Source: Fuscovulum ytuae (GTDB taxonomy: Bacteria > Pseudomonadota > Alphaproteobacteria > Rhodobacterales > Rhodobacteraceae). From it: DNA of 64,000 nucleotides. The position numbers and the translations under genes are program-made. This document shows positions 16,169-26,400 of the stretch, in pieces (within the stretch, counting starts at the first letter, position 1; each line of letters opens with the position of its first letter). Under the pieces are notes generated by a model that ran no database searches, had not been told where the DNA came from, and saw only the letters and a program-made list of their open reading frames with translations. The stretch covers positions 2,140,001 through 2,204,000 of the forward strand of contig NZ_CP124535.1 of assembly GCF_029953595.1 (NCBI RefSeq). Direction: 5' to 3'.

Positions 16169-18289
16169 GTGATGATCGACGTCGAAGACCTCATCGCCCT
16201 CGTTCGGAACTACAACCCGCGCACCAATGCCGATCTGATCCGCAAGGCCTATGCCTATGGGTTTCAGATGCATGATGGCCAGTTGCGCAAATCGGGTGAA
16301 CCCTATTTCACCCATCCCGTTGCTGTCGCCGCCATCCTTACCGAACAGCGGCTCGATGATGCCACCATCATCACCGCCCTTCTGCACGACACGATCGAAG
16401 ACACCCGCTCCACCTATACCGATATCGCCAACCTCTTCGGCGACGAGGTGGCCGAACTTGTCGATGGCGTCACCAAACTCACCAACCTTCAGCTGTCCTC
16501 GGCCCAAAGCCAGCAGGCGGAAAACTTCCGCAAGCTGTTCATGGCCATGTCGAAAGACCTGCGCGTCATTCTTGTGAAACTGGCCGACCGTCTGCACAAC
16601 ATGCGGACGATCAAATCGATGAAGCCGGAAAAGCAGGCCCAGAAGGCCCGCGAAACGATGGAAATCTTCGCCCCCCTTGCAGGCCGCATGGGTATGCAAT
16701 GGATGCGCGAGGAACTCGAAGACCTTGCCTTCCGCGTCCTCAACCCCGAAGCGCGCAATTCCATCATCCGCCGCTTCATCACCCTGCAACGAGAAGCGGG
16801 CGACGTGGTCCACAAGATCACCGCCGACATCCGGCTCGAACTGGAAAAGGTCCAGATCGAGGCCGATGTCTACGGCCGCGCCAAGAAACCCTATTCCATC
16901 TGGCGCAAGATGCAGGAAAAAGACCTCGCCTTCTCGCGCCTTTCCGATATCTACGGCTTCCGCGTCATCTGCGGGTCGGTGGCCGATTGCTATCGCATCC
17001 TCGGCGTGATCCACCAACGCTGGCGCGCCGTCCCGGGCCGCTTCAAGGATTACATCAGCCAACCGAAATCGAACGGCTATCGCTCCATCCACACCACCGT
17101 GTCAGGCCGCGATGGCAAGCGGGTCGAGGTGCAGATCAGAACCCGCGAAATGCACGAAGTGGCCGAGGCAGGCGTCGCCGCCCATTGGTCTTATCGCGAA
17201 GGCGTGCGCGCCCAGAACCCCTTTGCCGTCGATCCCGCGCGCTGGATCGCCACCCTGACGGAACGCTTCGATGCCGAGGATCACGACGAATTCCTCGAAC
17301 ATGTGAAGATGGAGATGTATTCCGATCAGGTCTTCTGCTTCACGCCCAAAGGTGACGTGGTGCAGTTGCCGCGCGGGGCCACGCCCCTTGATTACGCCTA
17401 TGCCATCCACACCCGCATCGGCAATTCCTGCGTCTCCGCCAAGGTAGACGGCATCCGCGTCCCCCTCTGGACCCGCCTGAAAAACGGCCAAAGCGTCGAA
17501 ATCATCACCGCCGAAGGCCAGCGCCCGCAATCCTCGTGGATCGATATCGTGACGACGGGCCGCGCCAAGGCCGCCATCCGCAAAAGCCTACGCGAAGAAG
17601 ACCGGGGCCGTTTTGTCAAACTGGGTCAGGAACTCGCCCGCGCGGCCTTCGACCATGTCGGCAAAAAGGCCACCGACAAGGCACTCCGGACCGCAGCCAA
17701 GATGCTGGGTCTTGCCGATGAAACCGACCTCCTCGCCCGTCTGGGCAGCGCCGAAATCACGGCCCGCCGCGTCATCGAAACCCTCTACCCCGAACTTGCC
17801 CGCGCCCAAGACGATGAGGTGGATGCCTCCCGCCCCGTGGTTGGCCTGTCGGATGACCAATCCTTCCGCCGCGCGCCCTGCTGCCAGCCCGTGCCGGGCG
17901 AACGCATCGTTGGCATCACCTATCGCGGGCAGGGTGTGGTCGTGCATGCCATCGACTGCCCCGCGCTTGAAGAATTCGAAGAACAACCCGGCCGCTGGGT
18001 CGATCTGCACTGGCATTCCGGTCGCCATGCCGCCGTTCACACCGTCAGCCTGCAAATAACCATATCGAACGATGCAGGCGTCTTGGGGCGCATCTGCACC
18101 TTGATCGGGGAACAGAAGGCAAATATCTCGGATCTGAGGTTTACAGACCGCAAGCCGGACTATTATCGACTCATCATCGATGTGGACCTTCGCGATGTCG
18201 AACATCTGCACATGGTCATGACCGCGCTGGAGGCCGAGACCGATGTCGCCCAGATTTCACGTCACCGCGATATGACGCGAAAGCCCTGA
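16169..18289 (+). CDS. rsh: Bifunctional (p)ppGpp synthetase/hydrolase, RelA/SpoT homologue
   Basis: The single long RSH protein of alphaproteobacteria (706 residues) makes and degrades (p)ppGpp in the stringent response. Domains in order: HD hydrolase (about 40-150, HD pair in ALLHDTIEDT), synthetase (about 230-350, with GRAKKPYSIWRKM and NGYRSIHTTV), TGS (about 385-445, CFTPKGDVVQLPRGATPLDYAY), an intermediate Cys-containing zone (RAPCCQPVPGE) and a C-terminal ACT domain. Both active-site regions look intact. GTG at 16169 is followed at once by ATG at 16172; either may start translation. Confidence 0.95.
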   Translation: MMIDVEDLIALVRNYNPRTNADLIRKAYAYGFQMHDGQLRKSGEPYFTHPVAVAAILTEQRLDDATIITALLHDTIEDTRSTYTDIANLFGDEVAELVDGVTKLTNLQLSSAQSQQAENFRKLFMAMSKDLRVILVKLADRLHNMRTIKSMKPEKQAQKARETMEIFAPLAGRMGMQWMREELEDLAFRVLNPEARNSIIRRFITLQREAGDVVHKITADIRLELEKVQIEADVYGRAKKPYSIWRKMQEKDLAFSRLSDIYGFRVICGSVADCYRILGVIHQRWRAVPGRFKDYISQPKSNGYRSIHTTVSGRDGKRVEVQIRTREMHEVAEAGVAAHWSYREGVRAQNPFAVDPARWIATLTERFDAEDHDEFLEHVKMEMYSDQVFCFTPKGDVVQLPRGATPLDYAYAIHTRIGNSCVSAKVDGIRVPLWTRLKNGQSVEIITAEGQRPQSSWIDIVTTGRAKAAIRKSLREEDRGRFVKLGQELARAAFDHVGKKATDKALRTAAKMLGLADETDLLARLGSAEITARRVIETLYPELARAQDDEVDASRPVVGLSDDQSFRRAPCCQPVPGERIVGITYRGQGVVVHAIDCPALEEFEEQPGRWVDLHWHSGRHAAVHTVSLQITISNDAGVLGRICTLIGEQKANISDLRFTDRKPDYYRLIIDVDLRDVEHLHMVMTALEAETDVAQISRHRDMTRKP

Positions 18290-18311
18290 TCGGGCTTGTT
18301 GGGAGAAAGAC

Positions 18312-19034
18312 TTGGTTTTCAAGCGGCGCAATCCTCGCACCCTTTGGGGGTGGACCCGCGAGATGGTCTATCCCCAAGGCGGGTTCAAACGCGCAACGCA
18401 ATATGTCCTGCATCGCATGCGCCGCCTGCCCGACAGCCCGCACCGCATCGCGCGCGGCGTCTTTGCCGGGTCGCTTGTGGGCTTTCTTCCCCTTCCCGGC
18501 ATGCAATTCATCGCCGCATGGCTGGCCTCGCGGGCGGTGAAGGGCAATCTGCTTGCGGCCCTTCTGGCCACCTTCAACACCAACCCCCTCACCACGCCCT
18601 TCTTCGCCGTCCTCGCAATGACGCTGGGGCATTGGATGCTCGGCATCCAGAAACCGCTATCTCCGGAATATATCGGCATGGCCTTCGCCAATGCGGGGTC
18701 GGATCTTTGGTTCAATTTCAAGGCGCTTTTCGGCCCCGCCCACACCCAATGGGACGGACTGATCCAGTTCTGGCACGAAATCTACCTGCCCTATTTTCTG
18801 GGCGCGCTCGGTCCGGGGATTATCCTGTCGGTCATCTTCTACTACCTCACCATCCCGCTGGTGACGGCCTATCAAAAGGCCCGCGACGCCAAATCCAAGG
18901 AACGCAACGAACGCCGCCGCAAACTGCGCGAAACGCTGGCCGCCGCTGCCGCCAAACTCACCCATCGCGGCGAAGCAGCCCATGGCGCGGGACAAAATAG
19001 CCATGGGGATGACGAAGGCGGCTCACCGCCCTAA
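18312..19034 (+). CDS. DUF2062 membrane protein
   Basis: The 240-residue protein has a DUF2062 core: [25 protein letters not shown], a hydrophobic segment with [11 protein letters not shown], a third membrane stretch near 165-190 and a basic coiled-coil-like C-terminus ([16 protein letters not shown]). Function is unknown. The start is a TTG at 18312 with GGGAG about 8 bases upstream. It lies between rsh and pdxJ, a conserved position in Rhodobacterales. Confidence 0.8.
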   Translation: MVFKRRNPRTLWGWTREMVYPQGGFKRATQYVLHRMRRLPDSPHRIARGVFAGSLVGFLPLPGMQFIAAWLASRAVKGNLLAALLATFNTNPLTTPFFAVLAMTLGHWMLGIQKPLSPEYIGMAFANAGSDLWFNFKALFGPAHTQWDGLIQFWHEIYLPYFLGALGPGIILSVIFYYLTIPLVTAYQKARDAKSKERNERRRKLRETLAAAAAKLTHRGEAAHGAGQNSHGDDEGGSPP

Positions 19035-19083
19035 TCTCCCCCCGACTCGCTCAAAAGACCTGAACAACGGAAAGGCCACGGCC

Positions 19084-19842
19084 ATGAAACCTCTCGGGCG
19101 CCTCCGTCTCGGCGTGAACATCGACCACGTCGCCACCGTCCGTAACGCCCGTGGCTCCACTTGGCCCGAACCGCTCCGCGCGGCACTGCTGGCCGAGGCT
19201 GCGGGTGCCGACGGCATCACCGCCCATCTGCGCGAAGACCGCCGCCATATCCGCGACGCCGATATCGAGGCCTTGGTGGCGGGCATTTCCATCCCGCTCA
19301 ATTTCGAATGCGCGGCCACGGCGGAAATGCAGGCCATCGCGCTCCGCCACAAACCCCATGCCGTCTGCTTGGTGCCGGAAAAGCGTGAGGAGCGCACCAC
19401 CGAAGGCGGGCTTGATGTCGCAGGCGACGACAACCGTCTTGCGGATTACATCGCCCCCCTGCGCGAGGCGGGCTGCCGCGTTTCCATGTTCATCGGCCAC
19501 GACCCCCGCCAGATCGAAGCCTCCGCCCGCATCGGCGCGGCGGTGGTGGAATTGCATACCGGCCACTATTCCGAACTCCTCGCCGAAGGGCGCGATGTCG
19601 AGGCGGCCGACGAACTCGAAGGCCTGCGCCGGGGCGCGCGCCTTGCCCATGCCCTCGGCCTTGAGGTGCATGCAGGCCACGGCCTCACCTATGACAACGT
19701 GGCCCCCATCGCCGCCATGCCCGAGGTGATGGAACTGAACATCGGCCATTTCCTCATCGGCGAGTCGATCTTCCGCGGCCTCGGCCCCGCAATCGAAGAA
19801 ATGCGCCGCCGCATGGACGAAGCGCGCGAAGGGCAGGCCTAA
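19084..19842 (+). CDS. pdxJ: Pyridoxine 5'-phosphate synthase
   Basis: Condenses 1-deoxyxylulose 5-phosphate with 3-amino-2-oxopropyl phosphate to pyridoxine 5'-phosphate. The 252-residue TIM-barrel protein has [16 protein letters not shown] at the start, [27 protein letters not shown], the catalytic Glu in VVELHTGHY and [11 protein letters not shown]. The ATG at 19084 is the family start; the frame opens earlier at 18982 inside the preceding gene. It is followed 4 bases later by acpS. Confidence 0.97.
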   Translation: MKPLGRLRLGVNIDHVATVRNARGSTWPEPLRAALLAEAAGADGITAHLREDRRHIRDADIEALVAGISIPLNFECAATAEMQAIALRHKPHAVCLVPEKREERTTEGGLDVAGDDNRLADYIAPLREAGCRVSMFIGHDPRQIEASARIGAAVVELHTGHYSELLAEGRDVEAADELEGLRRGARLAHALGLEVHAGHGLTYDNVAPIAAMPEVMELNIGHFLIGESIFRGLGPAIEEMRRRMDEAREGQA

Positions 19843-19846
19843 CCGC

Positions 19847-20290
19847 ATGATCCTCGGCATCGGCACCGATCTTGCCAATATCGACCGGATCGAGGCGACG
19901 CTCGCCCGCTTTGGCGACCGTTTCAAGGACCGTGTCTTCACCGAACGCGAACAGAAAAAGGCCGAAGGTCGCCCCCGCGCCATCGCCGCCACCTACGCCA
20001 AACGCTGGGCCGCGAAAGAGGCCTGCTCCAAGGCGCTTGGCACCGGCCTTCGCATGGGCATCAGTTGGAAGGACATGGCGGTGACCAACCTCCGCTCTGG
20101 CCAACCCGTGATGCATGTCACCGGATGGGCCGCCGAACGGCTGCGCGACATGACGCCTGCAGGTCACGAAGCGGTGATCCATGTCACCCTCACCGACGAT
20201 CACCCTTGGGCGCAGGCCTTCGTTGTGATCGAGGCCCGCCCCCTCCGCGCCCCAGTGGAACTTGACTCCCCCGCGCCCAACGCGCAATGA
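19847..20290 (+). CDS. acpS: Holo-[acyl-carrier-protein] synthase
   Basis: Transfers 4'-phosphopantetheine from CoA to acyl carrier protein. The 147-residue protein has the two magnesium-binding signatures [12 protein letters not shown] (Asp8) and [15 protein letters not shown] (Glu near 58). It has a C-terminal tail slightly longer than in E. coli. It forms the pdxJ-acpS-lepB-rnc-era block. Confidence 0.96.
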   Translation: MILGIGTDLANIDRIEATLARFGDRFKDRVFTEREQKKAEGRPRAIAATYAKRWAAKEACSKALGTGLRMGISWKDMAVTNLRSGQPVMHVTGWAAERLRDMTPAGHEAVIHVTLTDDHPWAQAFVVIEARPLRAPVELDSPAPNAQ

Positions 20291-20332
20291 ACGCCGACCC
20301 GCAAATGCGGGAAACCAAAGCAGAGTGGACCC

Positions 20333-21124
20333 ATGGCAGGCAGCAAGGCCAAGAACGAAAGCGGTATCGTCGAAACGATCAAGACCGTCATCTGGGCGCT
20401 TGTGATCGCCGGGGTCTTCCGCACCCTCTTCTTCCAACCCTTCTGGATTCCCTCGGGTTCCATGAAGGACACGCTGCTGATCGGCGATTTCCTTTTCGTC
20501 AACAAGATGGCCTATGGCTATTCCCGCTATTCCTGCCCCTTCTCGGCATGCCCGATCTCCGGTCGCCTCCTCGGTGGCGAACCCGAACGCGGCGATGTCG
20601 TGGTCTTTCGCCACCCGGTGAACGGCACCGATTTCATCAAGCGCCTTGTCGGCCTGCCGGGCGATACAGTGCAGATGAAGGGCGGCATCCTTTACCTCAA
20701 TGGCGAAATGGTCCCCCAAACCCCGGCGGGCACCTTCGAAGAGGTCTATGAAAAGCAAGGTCCCATGGGCCAATTGCCGCGCTGTGAAAACGGCCCCGTG
20801 GGCGAAGGCGGCATCTGCACCTCGTCGCGCTTCACCGAAACCCTGCCCGAAGGCCGCCAGCACGACGTGCTGAACATCGACGCCAATGGCTTCGCCGATA
20901 ACACCGATGTCTTCACCGTCCCCGCTGGCCATTACTTCTTCATGGGCGACAACCGCGACAACAGCCAAGACTCGCGCTTTGGTCAGGCCGTGGGCGGTGT
21001 GGGCTTCGTTCCCGCCGAAAACCTGATCGGCCGCGCCGACCGCATCATCTTCTCCTCCGCCGGACGGTCCATGCTCTTCTTCTGGACATGGCGTGCCGAC
21101 CGCTTCTTTAAGGCGGTCGAGTGA
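20333..21124 (+). CDS. lepB: Signal peptidase I
   Basis: Cleaves signal peptides on the periplasmic face of the membrane. The 263-residue protein has one N-terminal membrane helix (about 17-35), the nucleophile Ser43 in [11 protein letters not shown], the general base Lys103 in [12 protein letters not shown] and the [11 protein letters not shown] signature. It carries a Cys-rich insert (YSCPFSACP) seen in alphaproteobacterial LepB. The rnc start codon overlaps its stop by 4 bases (GTGA). Confidence 0.96.
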   Translation: MAGSKAKNESGIVETIKTVIWALVIAGVFRTLFFQPFWIPSGSMKDTLLIGDFLFVNKMAYGYSRYSCPFSACPISGRLLGGEPERGDVVVFRHPVNGTDFIKRLVGLPGDTVQMKGGILYLNGEMVPQTPAGTFEEVYEKQGPMGQLPRCENGPVGEGGICTSSRFTETLPEGRQHDVLNIDANGFADNTDVFTVPAGHYFFMGDNRDNSQDSRFGQAVGGVGFVPAENLIGRADRIIFSSAGRSMLFFWTWRADRFFKAVE

Positions 21125-21825
21125 GCGGCCAGCGCGTCAAGCTGGCGGCAGACCTTGCCGCCTTCGCCACCCGCATCGGGCACGACTTCCGCCGACCCGA
21201 GCTTTTGGCGCGCGCCGTCACCCATGCCTCCCTCTCCTCGCCCACCCGTCCCTCGAATGAGCGGCTGGAATTCTTGGGTGACCGTGTCCTTGGCCTCTCC
21301 ATCGCCACCGCCTTGTTTCAACAGGACGGCACCGCCGCCGAAGGCCAGCTTGCCCCACGCTTCAACGCCCTTGTCCGTCAGGAAACCTGCGCCGAAATCG
21401 CGCGCGAGGTAGGCTTGGGCGATGTCTTGAAACTTGGCCGGTCTGAAATGCTTTCGGGCGGGCGGCGGAAAGAGGCGCTCTTGGGCGACGCGCTCGAGGC
21501 CGTCATCGCCGCCATCTATCTGGATGCAGGCTTCGACGCCGCGCGCGACATCGTCCTTCGGCTTTGGGGCGACCGCATCGAAAAGGCCGCGCAGGTCGAT
21601 ACCCGCGACCCGAAATCCAGCCTTCAGGAATGGGCACAGGCCCGGGGTCTGCCGCCCCCGACCTATACCGAAACCGCCCGCAGCGGCCCCGACCACCAGC
21701 CCGTCTTTACCGTCGAGGCCCGCCTCGCCAATGGCGAAACCGCCTCCGGCACCGCGCCGGGCAAACGCGCCGCCGAACAATCCGCCGCCCGCGCCCTTCT
21801 GGCGCGCATGGAGCAACAGGAATGA
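21121..21825 (+). CDS. rnc: Ribonuclease III
   Basis: A double-strand-specific RNase that processes rRNA and mRNAs. The 234-residue protein has the RNase III signature [14 protein letters not shown] (46-59), the second acidic cluster in [14 protein letters not shown] and a C-terminal dsRNA-binding domain (about 160-230). The start is GTG at 21121, overlapping lepB. The stop overlaps the era ATG by 4 bases, so lepB-rnc-era are translationally coupled. Confidence 0.97.
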   Translation: MSGQRVKLAADLAAFATRIGHDFRRPELLARAVTHASLSSPTRPSNERLEFLGDRVLGLSIATALFQQDGTAAEGQLAPRFNALVRQETCAEIAREVGLGDVLKLGRSEMLSGGRRKEALLGDALEAVIAAIYLDAGFDAARDIVLRLWGDRIEKAAQVDTRDPKSSLQEWAQARGLPPPTYTETARSGPDHQPVFTVEARLANGETASGTAPGKRAAEQSAARALLARMEQQE

Positions 21826-22739
21826 CCGCAACCGAAACCCGCGCCGGCTTCGTCGCCCTGATCGGCGAACCCAATGCCGGGAAATCCACCCTTCTGAACC
21901 GGATGGTTGGGGCCAAGGTCTCTATCGTCACCCACAAGGTGCAGACCACCCGCGCCCGTATCCGGGGCGTCTGTATGGAAGGCCAGTCCCAGATCGTCTT
22001 CGTCGATACGCCCGGCCTCTTCCGCCCGCGCCGCCGCCTTGACCGCGCGATGGTTGCCGCCGCTTGGGGCGGGGCCGCCGACGCCGATATCATCGTCCTT
22101 CTGGTTGAGGCGCATCGCGGCCTGACTGAAGGCGTGCAGGCCATCATCGACAACCTCAAGGACAAGATCCCCTCCACCGCCACCGTGGCGCTGGCGGTGA
22201 ACAAGATCGACAAGGTCAAGGCCGAAACCCTGCTCGCCCTGACGGCCAAGCTGAACGACGCCTTCCCCTTCGCCAAGACCTTCCTCATCAGCGCCGAACG
22301 CGGCTATGGCGTCGATGACCTGCGCGAATGGCTGGCCGCAGAGATCCCCGAAGGCCCGTGGTTCTATCCCGAAGACCAGATCGCCGACCTGCCCATGCGC
22401 ATGATCGCGGCCGAGATGACGCGCGAAAAGCTGACCCTCCGCCTGCATGAGGAACTGCCCTACCAGCTGACGGTCGAGACCGAGAAATGGGAGGACCGCC
22501 CCGACGGCTCCACCCGCATCGACCAGGTGGTCTATGTCGCCCGTGACGGCCACAAGGGCATCGTGCTGGGTGCCAAGGGCGAAACCATCAAGGCCATCGG
22601 CCAACAGGCCCGCGCCGAAATCGCCACCTTCCTTGATCGCCCCGTGCATCTTTTCCTGACCGTGAAGGTCCGCCCCAACTGGCTGGAAGAGGCCGAGCGC
22701 TATTCCGAAATGGGGCTGGATTTCAAAGACGGCGACTGA
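21822..22739 (+). CDS. era: GTPase Era
   Basis: An essential GTPase that binds 16S rRNA in 30S maturation. The 305-residue protein has Walker A GEPNAGKS (15-22), the switch region [16 protein letters not shown], the NKID specificity motif and a C-terminal KH domain with [17 protein letters not shown]. The ATG at 21822 lies within the rnc stop (ATGA); a long in-frame extension to 21564 is non-coding overlap with rnc. Confidence 0.97.
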   Translation: MTATETRAGFVALIGEPNAGKSTLLNRMVGAKVSIVTHKVQTTRARIRGVCMEGQSQIVFVDTPGLFRPRRRLDRAMVAAAWGGAADADIIVLLVEAHRGLTEGVQAIIDNLKDKIPSTATVALAVNKIDKVKAETLLALTAKLNDAFPFAKTFLISAERGYGVDDLREWLAAEIPEGPWFYPEDQIADLPMRMIAAEMTREKLTLRLHEELPYQLTVETEKWEDRPDGSTRIDQVVYVARDGHKGIVLGAKGETIKAIGQQARAEIATFLDRPVHLFLTVKVRPNWLEEAERYSEMGLDFKDGD

Positions 22740-22756
22740 CGCGCGGGGGGGATGCC

Positions 22757-22809
22757 CCGGGGGCGCTTCGCCCCCCGGACCCCCAGAGAGTATTTTTGCC
22801 AAGATGAAG
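22757..22809 (+). terminator. 3' region of era: GC hairpin plus dispersed 3' element (copy 3)
   Basis: 18 bases after the era stop comes a hairpin CCGGGGGCG/CGCCCCCCGG with a CTT loop (22757-22778, one bulged C). It is followed by the dispersed element, core TATTTTTGCCAAGATG (22788-22809). An outer pair GGGATGCC (22749-22756)/GGCATCCC (22811-22818) could close the whole structure. The TATTTTTG run 12 bases past the hairpin would suit a weak intrinsic terminator ending the lepB-rnc-era transcript. Confidence 0.6.
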
Positions 22810-22819
22810 GGGCATCCCG

Positions 22820-23149
22820 TTGCGCCTGACAACAGACCTCTGGGTATCTGCCTATCTGACGCGACTGCGGCTTGCGGATATCCCCGTCTATGTCACGGCC
22901 AAAGGCGATGCGACGGCAGGCGCGGTGATCGTGAAATGCGCCACGCTTGACGGGCAGGCAAAGGCCGTGCAGCGCAGCTATGACCTGATGACAGGCGCCC
23001 GCGTCTGGGTCACGCTGGCCGAGGGGCCCGAGGCCGAGGTGGACGCCACCCTTCGCCGCCAACGCGACCGCGACCCCGACCTCTGGGTGATCGAGGTAGA
23101 GGATCGCCACGGCCGCACCCTTCTGGATGAGGCAGGGCTGTCCGACTGA
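22820..23149 (+). CDS. DUF1491 family protein
   Basis: A 109-residue protein with [26 protein letters not shown] and a C-terminal [23 protein letters not shown], the conserved ends of the alphaproteobacterial DUF1491 family. The function is unknown. The start is a TTG at 22820 right after the 3' element of era. The stop is 38 bases before recO, a common adjacency. Confidence 0.8.
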   Translation: MRLTTDLWVSAYLTRLRLADIPVYVTAKGDATAGAVIVKCATLDGQAKAVQRSYDLMTGARVWVTLAEGPEAEVDATLRRQRDRDPDLWVIEVEDRHGRTLLDEAGLSD

Positions 23150-23186
23150 CTTGCCCTTCGCGCGCCCCGCGCCGATAGTCACGCGC

Positions 23187-23909
23187 ATGGAATGGCGGGA
23201 CGAAGGCGCGCTTCTATCGGTCAGACCCCACGGCGAAAGCGCGGCGATCATCGAGGTCTTCACAGAAGAACATGGCCGCCATGCCGGGGTCGTGCGCGGC
23301 GGCACATCCCGCCGCATCGCCCCCCTTCTGCAACCCGGCGCGCAGCTGCAGGTGACATGGCGCGCGCGGCTGGATGACCATTTGGGCATTTTCACCGTCG
23401 AACCCTTACGCGCCCGCACAGCGCTTCTGTCTGATCCGCTTGCACTGGCGGGCCTCAACGCTGTTTGCGCGATGCTCCGCGTGGCGCTGGCCGAACGTGA
23501 ACCCCACCCGATGCTTTACGCGGCCACCCTGCCGCTGCTTGACGCGCTAGAGGCCGGGGCGGATTGGCCCCCCGCCTATCTGCGCTGGGAACTCCTCCTC
23601 CTCGAAGACATCGGCTTCGGCCTTGATCTTGCCACCTGCGCCGTCACCGGCAGCCGCGATGACCTGATCTATGTCTCACCCAAAACGGGTCGCGCCGTTA
23701 GCCGCCAAGGCGCGGGCGACTGGGCCAGTCGCCTTTTGCCCCTGCCACAGGTGCTGCTCGGCCAAGGCCCCGCCTCCGCGCGCGAGATCGCCCAGGCCCT
23801 CGCCCTGACCGGCCATTTCCTGAACCGCGAATTGGGGCCCATGCTGAACGGCCGCCCCCTGCCCGAGGCGCGCGCGCGACTGATCGACCGCCTGTCGCGC
23901 CGCGCCTAA
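23187..23909 (+). CDS. recO: DNA repair protein RecO
   Basis: Mediates RecA loading and strand annealing in the RecFOR pathway. The 240-residue protein begins [39 protein letters not shown], the N-terminal OB-fold, followed by the helical C-terminal domain with [23 protein letters not shown]. Zinc Cys residues seen in some RecO are mostly absent, as is usual in this order. I chose the ATG at 23187 over the in-frame 23127 start, which overlaps DUF1491. Its 3' end overlaps the convergent DMT gene by 4 bases. Confidence 0.93.
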   Translation: MEWRDEGALLSVRPHGESAAIIEVFTEEHGRHAGVVRGGTSRRIAPLLQPGAQLQVTWRARLDDHLGIFTVEPLRARTALLSDPLALAGLNAVCAMLRVALAEREPHPMLYAATLPLLDALEAGADWPPAYLRWELLLLEDIGFGLDLATCAVTGSRDDLIYVSPKTGRAVSRQGAGDWASRLLPLPQVLLGQGPASAREIAQALALTGHFLNRELGPMLNGRPLPEARARLIDRLSRRA

Positions 23910-24793
23910 CCTTGCTGCGCCTTCACGCGCTGCCGCCACAGGGTAAATACCCCCGCCGCCACCACCAGCCCCGCACCGATGGCGACATTGGTCCGCAAAT
24001 CCTCGCCGAACAAAAACAGCCCGATCCCCGATGCCCAGACCAGTTGCAGATAGGCAAAGGGCTGGATGGCCGAGGCTTCTGCCACCGCGAAAGCCTTGAT
24101 CAGCAGCCAATGCCCAAGGCAGGCCGTGCAGCACAGCGTCAGCATCCAGCCCCAATCCGCGCCCGTCATCGGCTCCCAGAACCACATGCCGACCAGCGTC
24201 ATGGCCAAGGCCCCCACAGTGCCTGTCCAGAAGAACGACACCGATGCGCTATCCCCCCGCGCCACATAGCGCGTCAGCAATCCATAAATCGCAAACAGGA
24301 AGGCCGACAGCAAAGGCACCAGCGCCCAAGGCGAAAACACCGCATAGCCCGGCTGCAAGATGATCAGCACGCCGAGAAACCCGATCAGGATCGCCGTCCA
24401 GCGCCGCCAACCCACCTTTTCCCCAAGGATCGGCCCCGACAGCGCCGCGATCAGCAGCGGATAGCAGGTGAACACCGCATGGCTTTCCACCAACCCCAGT
24501 TTCACAAAGGCCACGACCATCACGCAGACTTCAGTGACCAGCAGCAGCCCCCGCGCCACCTGCAACCAAGGGAATTGCGACTTCACCGCCGCCCCGATCC
24601 CCCCTTTGTCCCGCGCCGCCAACAGCATCACAAAGGCGGCAAAGAACCAGAAGCGGATCATCACCACCATATAGACGTTGTAAGCCTCGGCCAGATGGCG
24701 CGAAATGCCGTCCTGCACCGAAAAGACGACCGTTGTCGCCACCATCAGCCAGATGCCCAGCCGCGTGTCCTGTGCCGTGGCCTGCCCCGTCAT
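23906..24793 (-). CDS. DMT-superfamily (EamA) transporter, copy 1
   Basis: The 295-residue protein has ten predicted membrane helices in two EamA repeats; family members export amino acids or other small metabolites. Landmarks are [13 protein letters not shown] in helix 1, [31 protein letters not shown] and a C-terminal LFLFGEDL. It is closely similar to the next gene (shared QDG-SRHLA, ESHAVF, LGEKVGW), so the two arose by tandem duplication. The ATG overlaps the upstream copy's stop by 4 bases. The substrate is unknown. Confidence 0.88.
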   Translation of the reverse strand: MTGQATAQDTRLGIWLMVATTVVFSVQDGISRHLAEAYNVYMVVMIRFWFFAAFVMLLAARDKGGIGAAVKSQFPWLQVARGLLLVTEVCVMVVAFVKLGLVESHAVFTCYPLLIAALSGPILGEKVGWRRWTAILIGFLGVLIILQPGYAVFSPWALVPLLSAFLFAIYGLLTRYVARGDSASVSFFWTGTVGALAMTLVGMWFWEPMTGADWGWMLTLCCTACLGHWLLIKAFAVAEASAIQPFAYLQLVWASGIGLFLFGEDLRTNVAIGAGLVVAAGVFTLWRQRVKAQQG

Positions 24794-25662
24794 ACCGCGA
24801 CCTTCCTGCCCCGTTCCTGCAACAGCGAATAAAGCCCCGCCGCCACCACGACCACCGTCCCAAGGGCCACAGCCGGGGCCAGCACCTCGTCATAGACCAC
24901 GATCCCGATGATCGTGACAAAGACGATCTGCAAATAGGCATAGGGCTGCACCACATTCGCCTCGGCCATCTCATAGCATTTGGTCAAAAGCCAATGCGAC
25001 AGGATCGCCAGCGCGCAGTAAATGGCCAATAACGCCAGATCGACGCCTGCCACGGGTTCCCAATTCGGCAGGCCCAGCACCGTCATGAACCCCGCGCCGA
25101 TGATCCCGGCCCAAAAGAACCCGGCAAAGACGGGTTCATCCCGGGCCGAGGCCCGCGTCAGGATGGAATAAAGCGCAAACATCGTCGCCGCCGCAAAGGG
25201 CAAGAGCGCCGGCCATGAGAACACCCCCGACGTGGGCCGCAAGATGATCAGCACCCCCACCATCCCCGCCCCGATCGCCGCCCAGCGCTGCCAGCCGACC
25301 TTTTCACCCAGCAAAGGCCCCGACATCGCGGCGATCAGCAGGGGGCAGACGGCAAAGACCGCATGGCTCTCGATCAGCCCGATCAGCGTATAGCCCCAGA
25401 CGATCAGGCAGACCTCCGCCACCAAAAGCGTGCCGCGCAGCGCATGCGTAAAGGGCCGCTTTGTCGCCACCGCCGCGCGCAGCCCCTCAGGCCGCCGCAT
25501 GGCAAGAAACAGAACAAACCCCGCGAACACCCAATAGCGCACCATCACGATCATCAGCGTGTTATATTCGCTGGCCAGATGGCGCGAAAATCCGTCCTGC
25601 GCAGCAAAGGCTGCCACGGCGGCGATCATCAGCCAGATGCCCGCCCTGCGGTTGCGGCTCAT
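24790..25662 (-). CDS. DMT-superfamily (EamA) transporter, copy 2
   Basis: The 290-residue ten-helix EamA protein is the tandem paralogue of the downstream copy, with the same landmarks (QDGFSRHLASEYN, LIESHAVFAVCPL, GPLLGEKVGWQRW). Its ATG (25662) overlaps the stop of mnmD by 4 bases, so mnmD and both transporters form one unit. Two coupled homologues suggest either a heteromeric exporter or two specificities. The sequence does not show which. Confidence 0.88.
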   Translation of the reverse strand: MSRNRRAGIWLMIAAVAAFAAQDGFSRHLASEYNTLMIVMVRYWVFAGFVLFLAMRRPEGLRAAVATKRPFTHALRGTLLVAEVCLIVWGYTLIGLIESHAVFAVCPLLIAAMSGPLLGEKVGWQRWAAIGAGMVGVLIILRPTSGVFSWPALLPFAAATMFALYSILTRASARDEPVFAGFFWAGIIGAGFMTVLGLPNWEPVAGVDLALLAIYCALAILSHWLLTKCYEMAEANVVQPYAYLQIVFVTIIGIVVYDEVLAPAVALGTVVVVAAGLYSLLQERGRKVAV

Positions 25663-26351
25663 GCCTGCCGCTCCACCAGATGCCCCGCCGTCATATGCCG
25701 CTTCCTACCATGCCCCGGTCGCCGTTCGACCGCAAATCCCGCCGATGCCAGCGCCCGCCGCACATGCCCCGCCGCCGTATAGGTGGCAAAGGTGCCGCCC
25801 GGTGCCGTATGCGCCGCCACCGCCGCCATCAGGTCGTCAGACCACAGTTCCGGGTTCTTCGCGGGCGAAAACCCGTCCAGAAACCACGCATCCGCGACGC
25901 CGCCCCAATCGGGCAGCGTCACCCGCGCATCCCCCAAGATCACGTCGGCCCGCAGCCCCGGCAAATCAATCACCCGCGCCCCCGCCGCCCATTGCGCCAG
26001 CAAAGGCCCCGCCACTGCCGCCGCCTCAGGAAAAGCCGCCAAGGCGCGCGCCATGTCCTCTGCCGTCAGGGGAAAGGCCTCGAATGACGTGAACCGCACC
26101 ACCCCCGGCGCGCCCAGCCCCTGCCACAGGCTCCACAGGGCCAGCAGATTCAAGCCCGTCCCGAACCCCAGCTCCGCCACATGGAACCCGTCGCGCAGCC
26201 GCGCGGGCAGATCGTTGCCCGCCAGAAACACATGCCGCGTCTCCGACAGCCCATCGGCCAACGAGAAATAGGGGTCATCAAACCGCCGCGACACGGGCAC
26301 GATCCCATCGCGCCAGTCCAGCCCCGCCTCGCCCTGTTCCCCGCCGCCCAT
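25659..26351 (-). CDS. mnmD: tRNA (mnm5s2U34)-methyltransferase, stand-alone MnmD/MnmC(m)-like
   Basis: Predicted to methylate nm5s2U at wobble position 34 using SAM, the job of the N-terminal half of E. coli MnmC. The 230-residue protein starts with GLDWRDGIVPVSRRFDDPYFS, has the SAM motif HVAELGFGTGLNLLALW, the DAWFLDGFSPAKNPELW motif and a C-terminal GFAVERRPGHGRKRHM, all MnmC(m) signatures. The ATG at 26351 is the family start; the longer frame to 26438 overlaps the divergent oxidase. The partner oxidase is encoded head-to-head and not fused. Confidence 0.88.
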   Translation of the reverse strand: MGGGEQGEAGLDWRDGIVPVSRRFDDPYFSLADGLSETRHVFLAGNDLPARLRDGFHVAELGFGTGLNLLALWSLWQGLGAPGVVRFTSFEAFPLTAEDMARALAAFPEAAAVAGPLLAQWAAGARVIDLPGLRADVILGDARVTLPDWGGVADAWFLDGFSPAKNPELWSDDLMAAVAAHTAPGGTFATYTAAGHVRRALASAGFAVERRPGHGRKRHMTAGHLVERQA

Positions 26352-26400
26352 ATGCCCTAAACCCCGAAATCGCGGCGGACCATGGGCAAGGGCAAGGGGA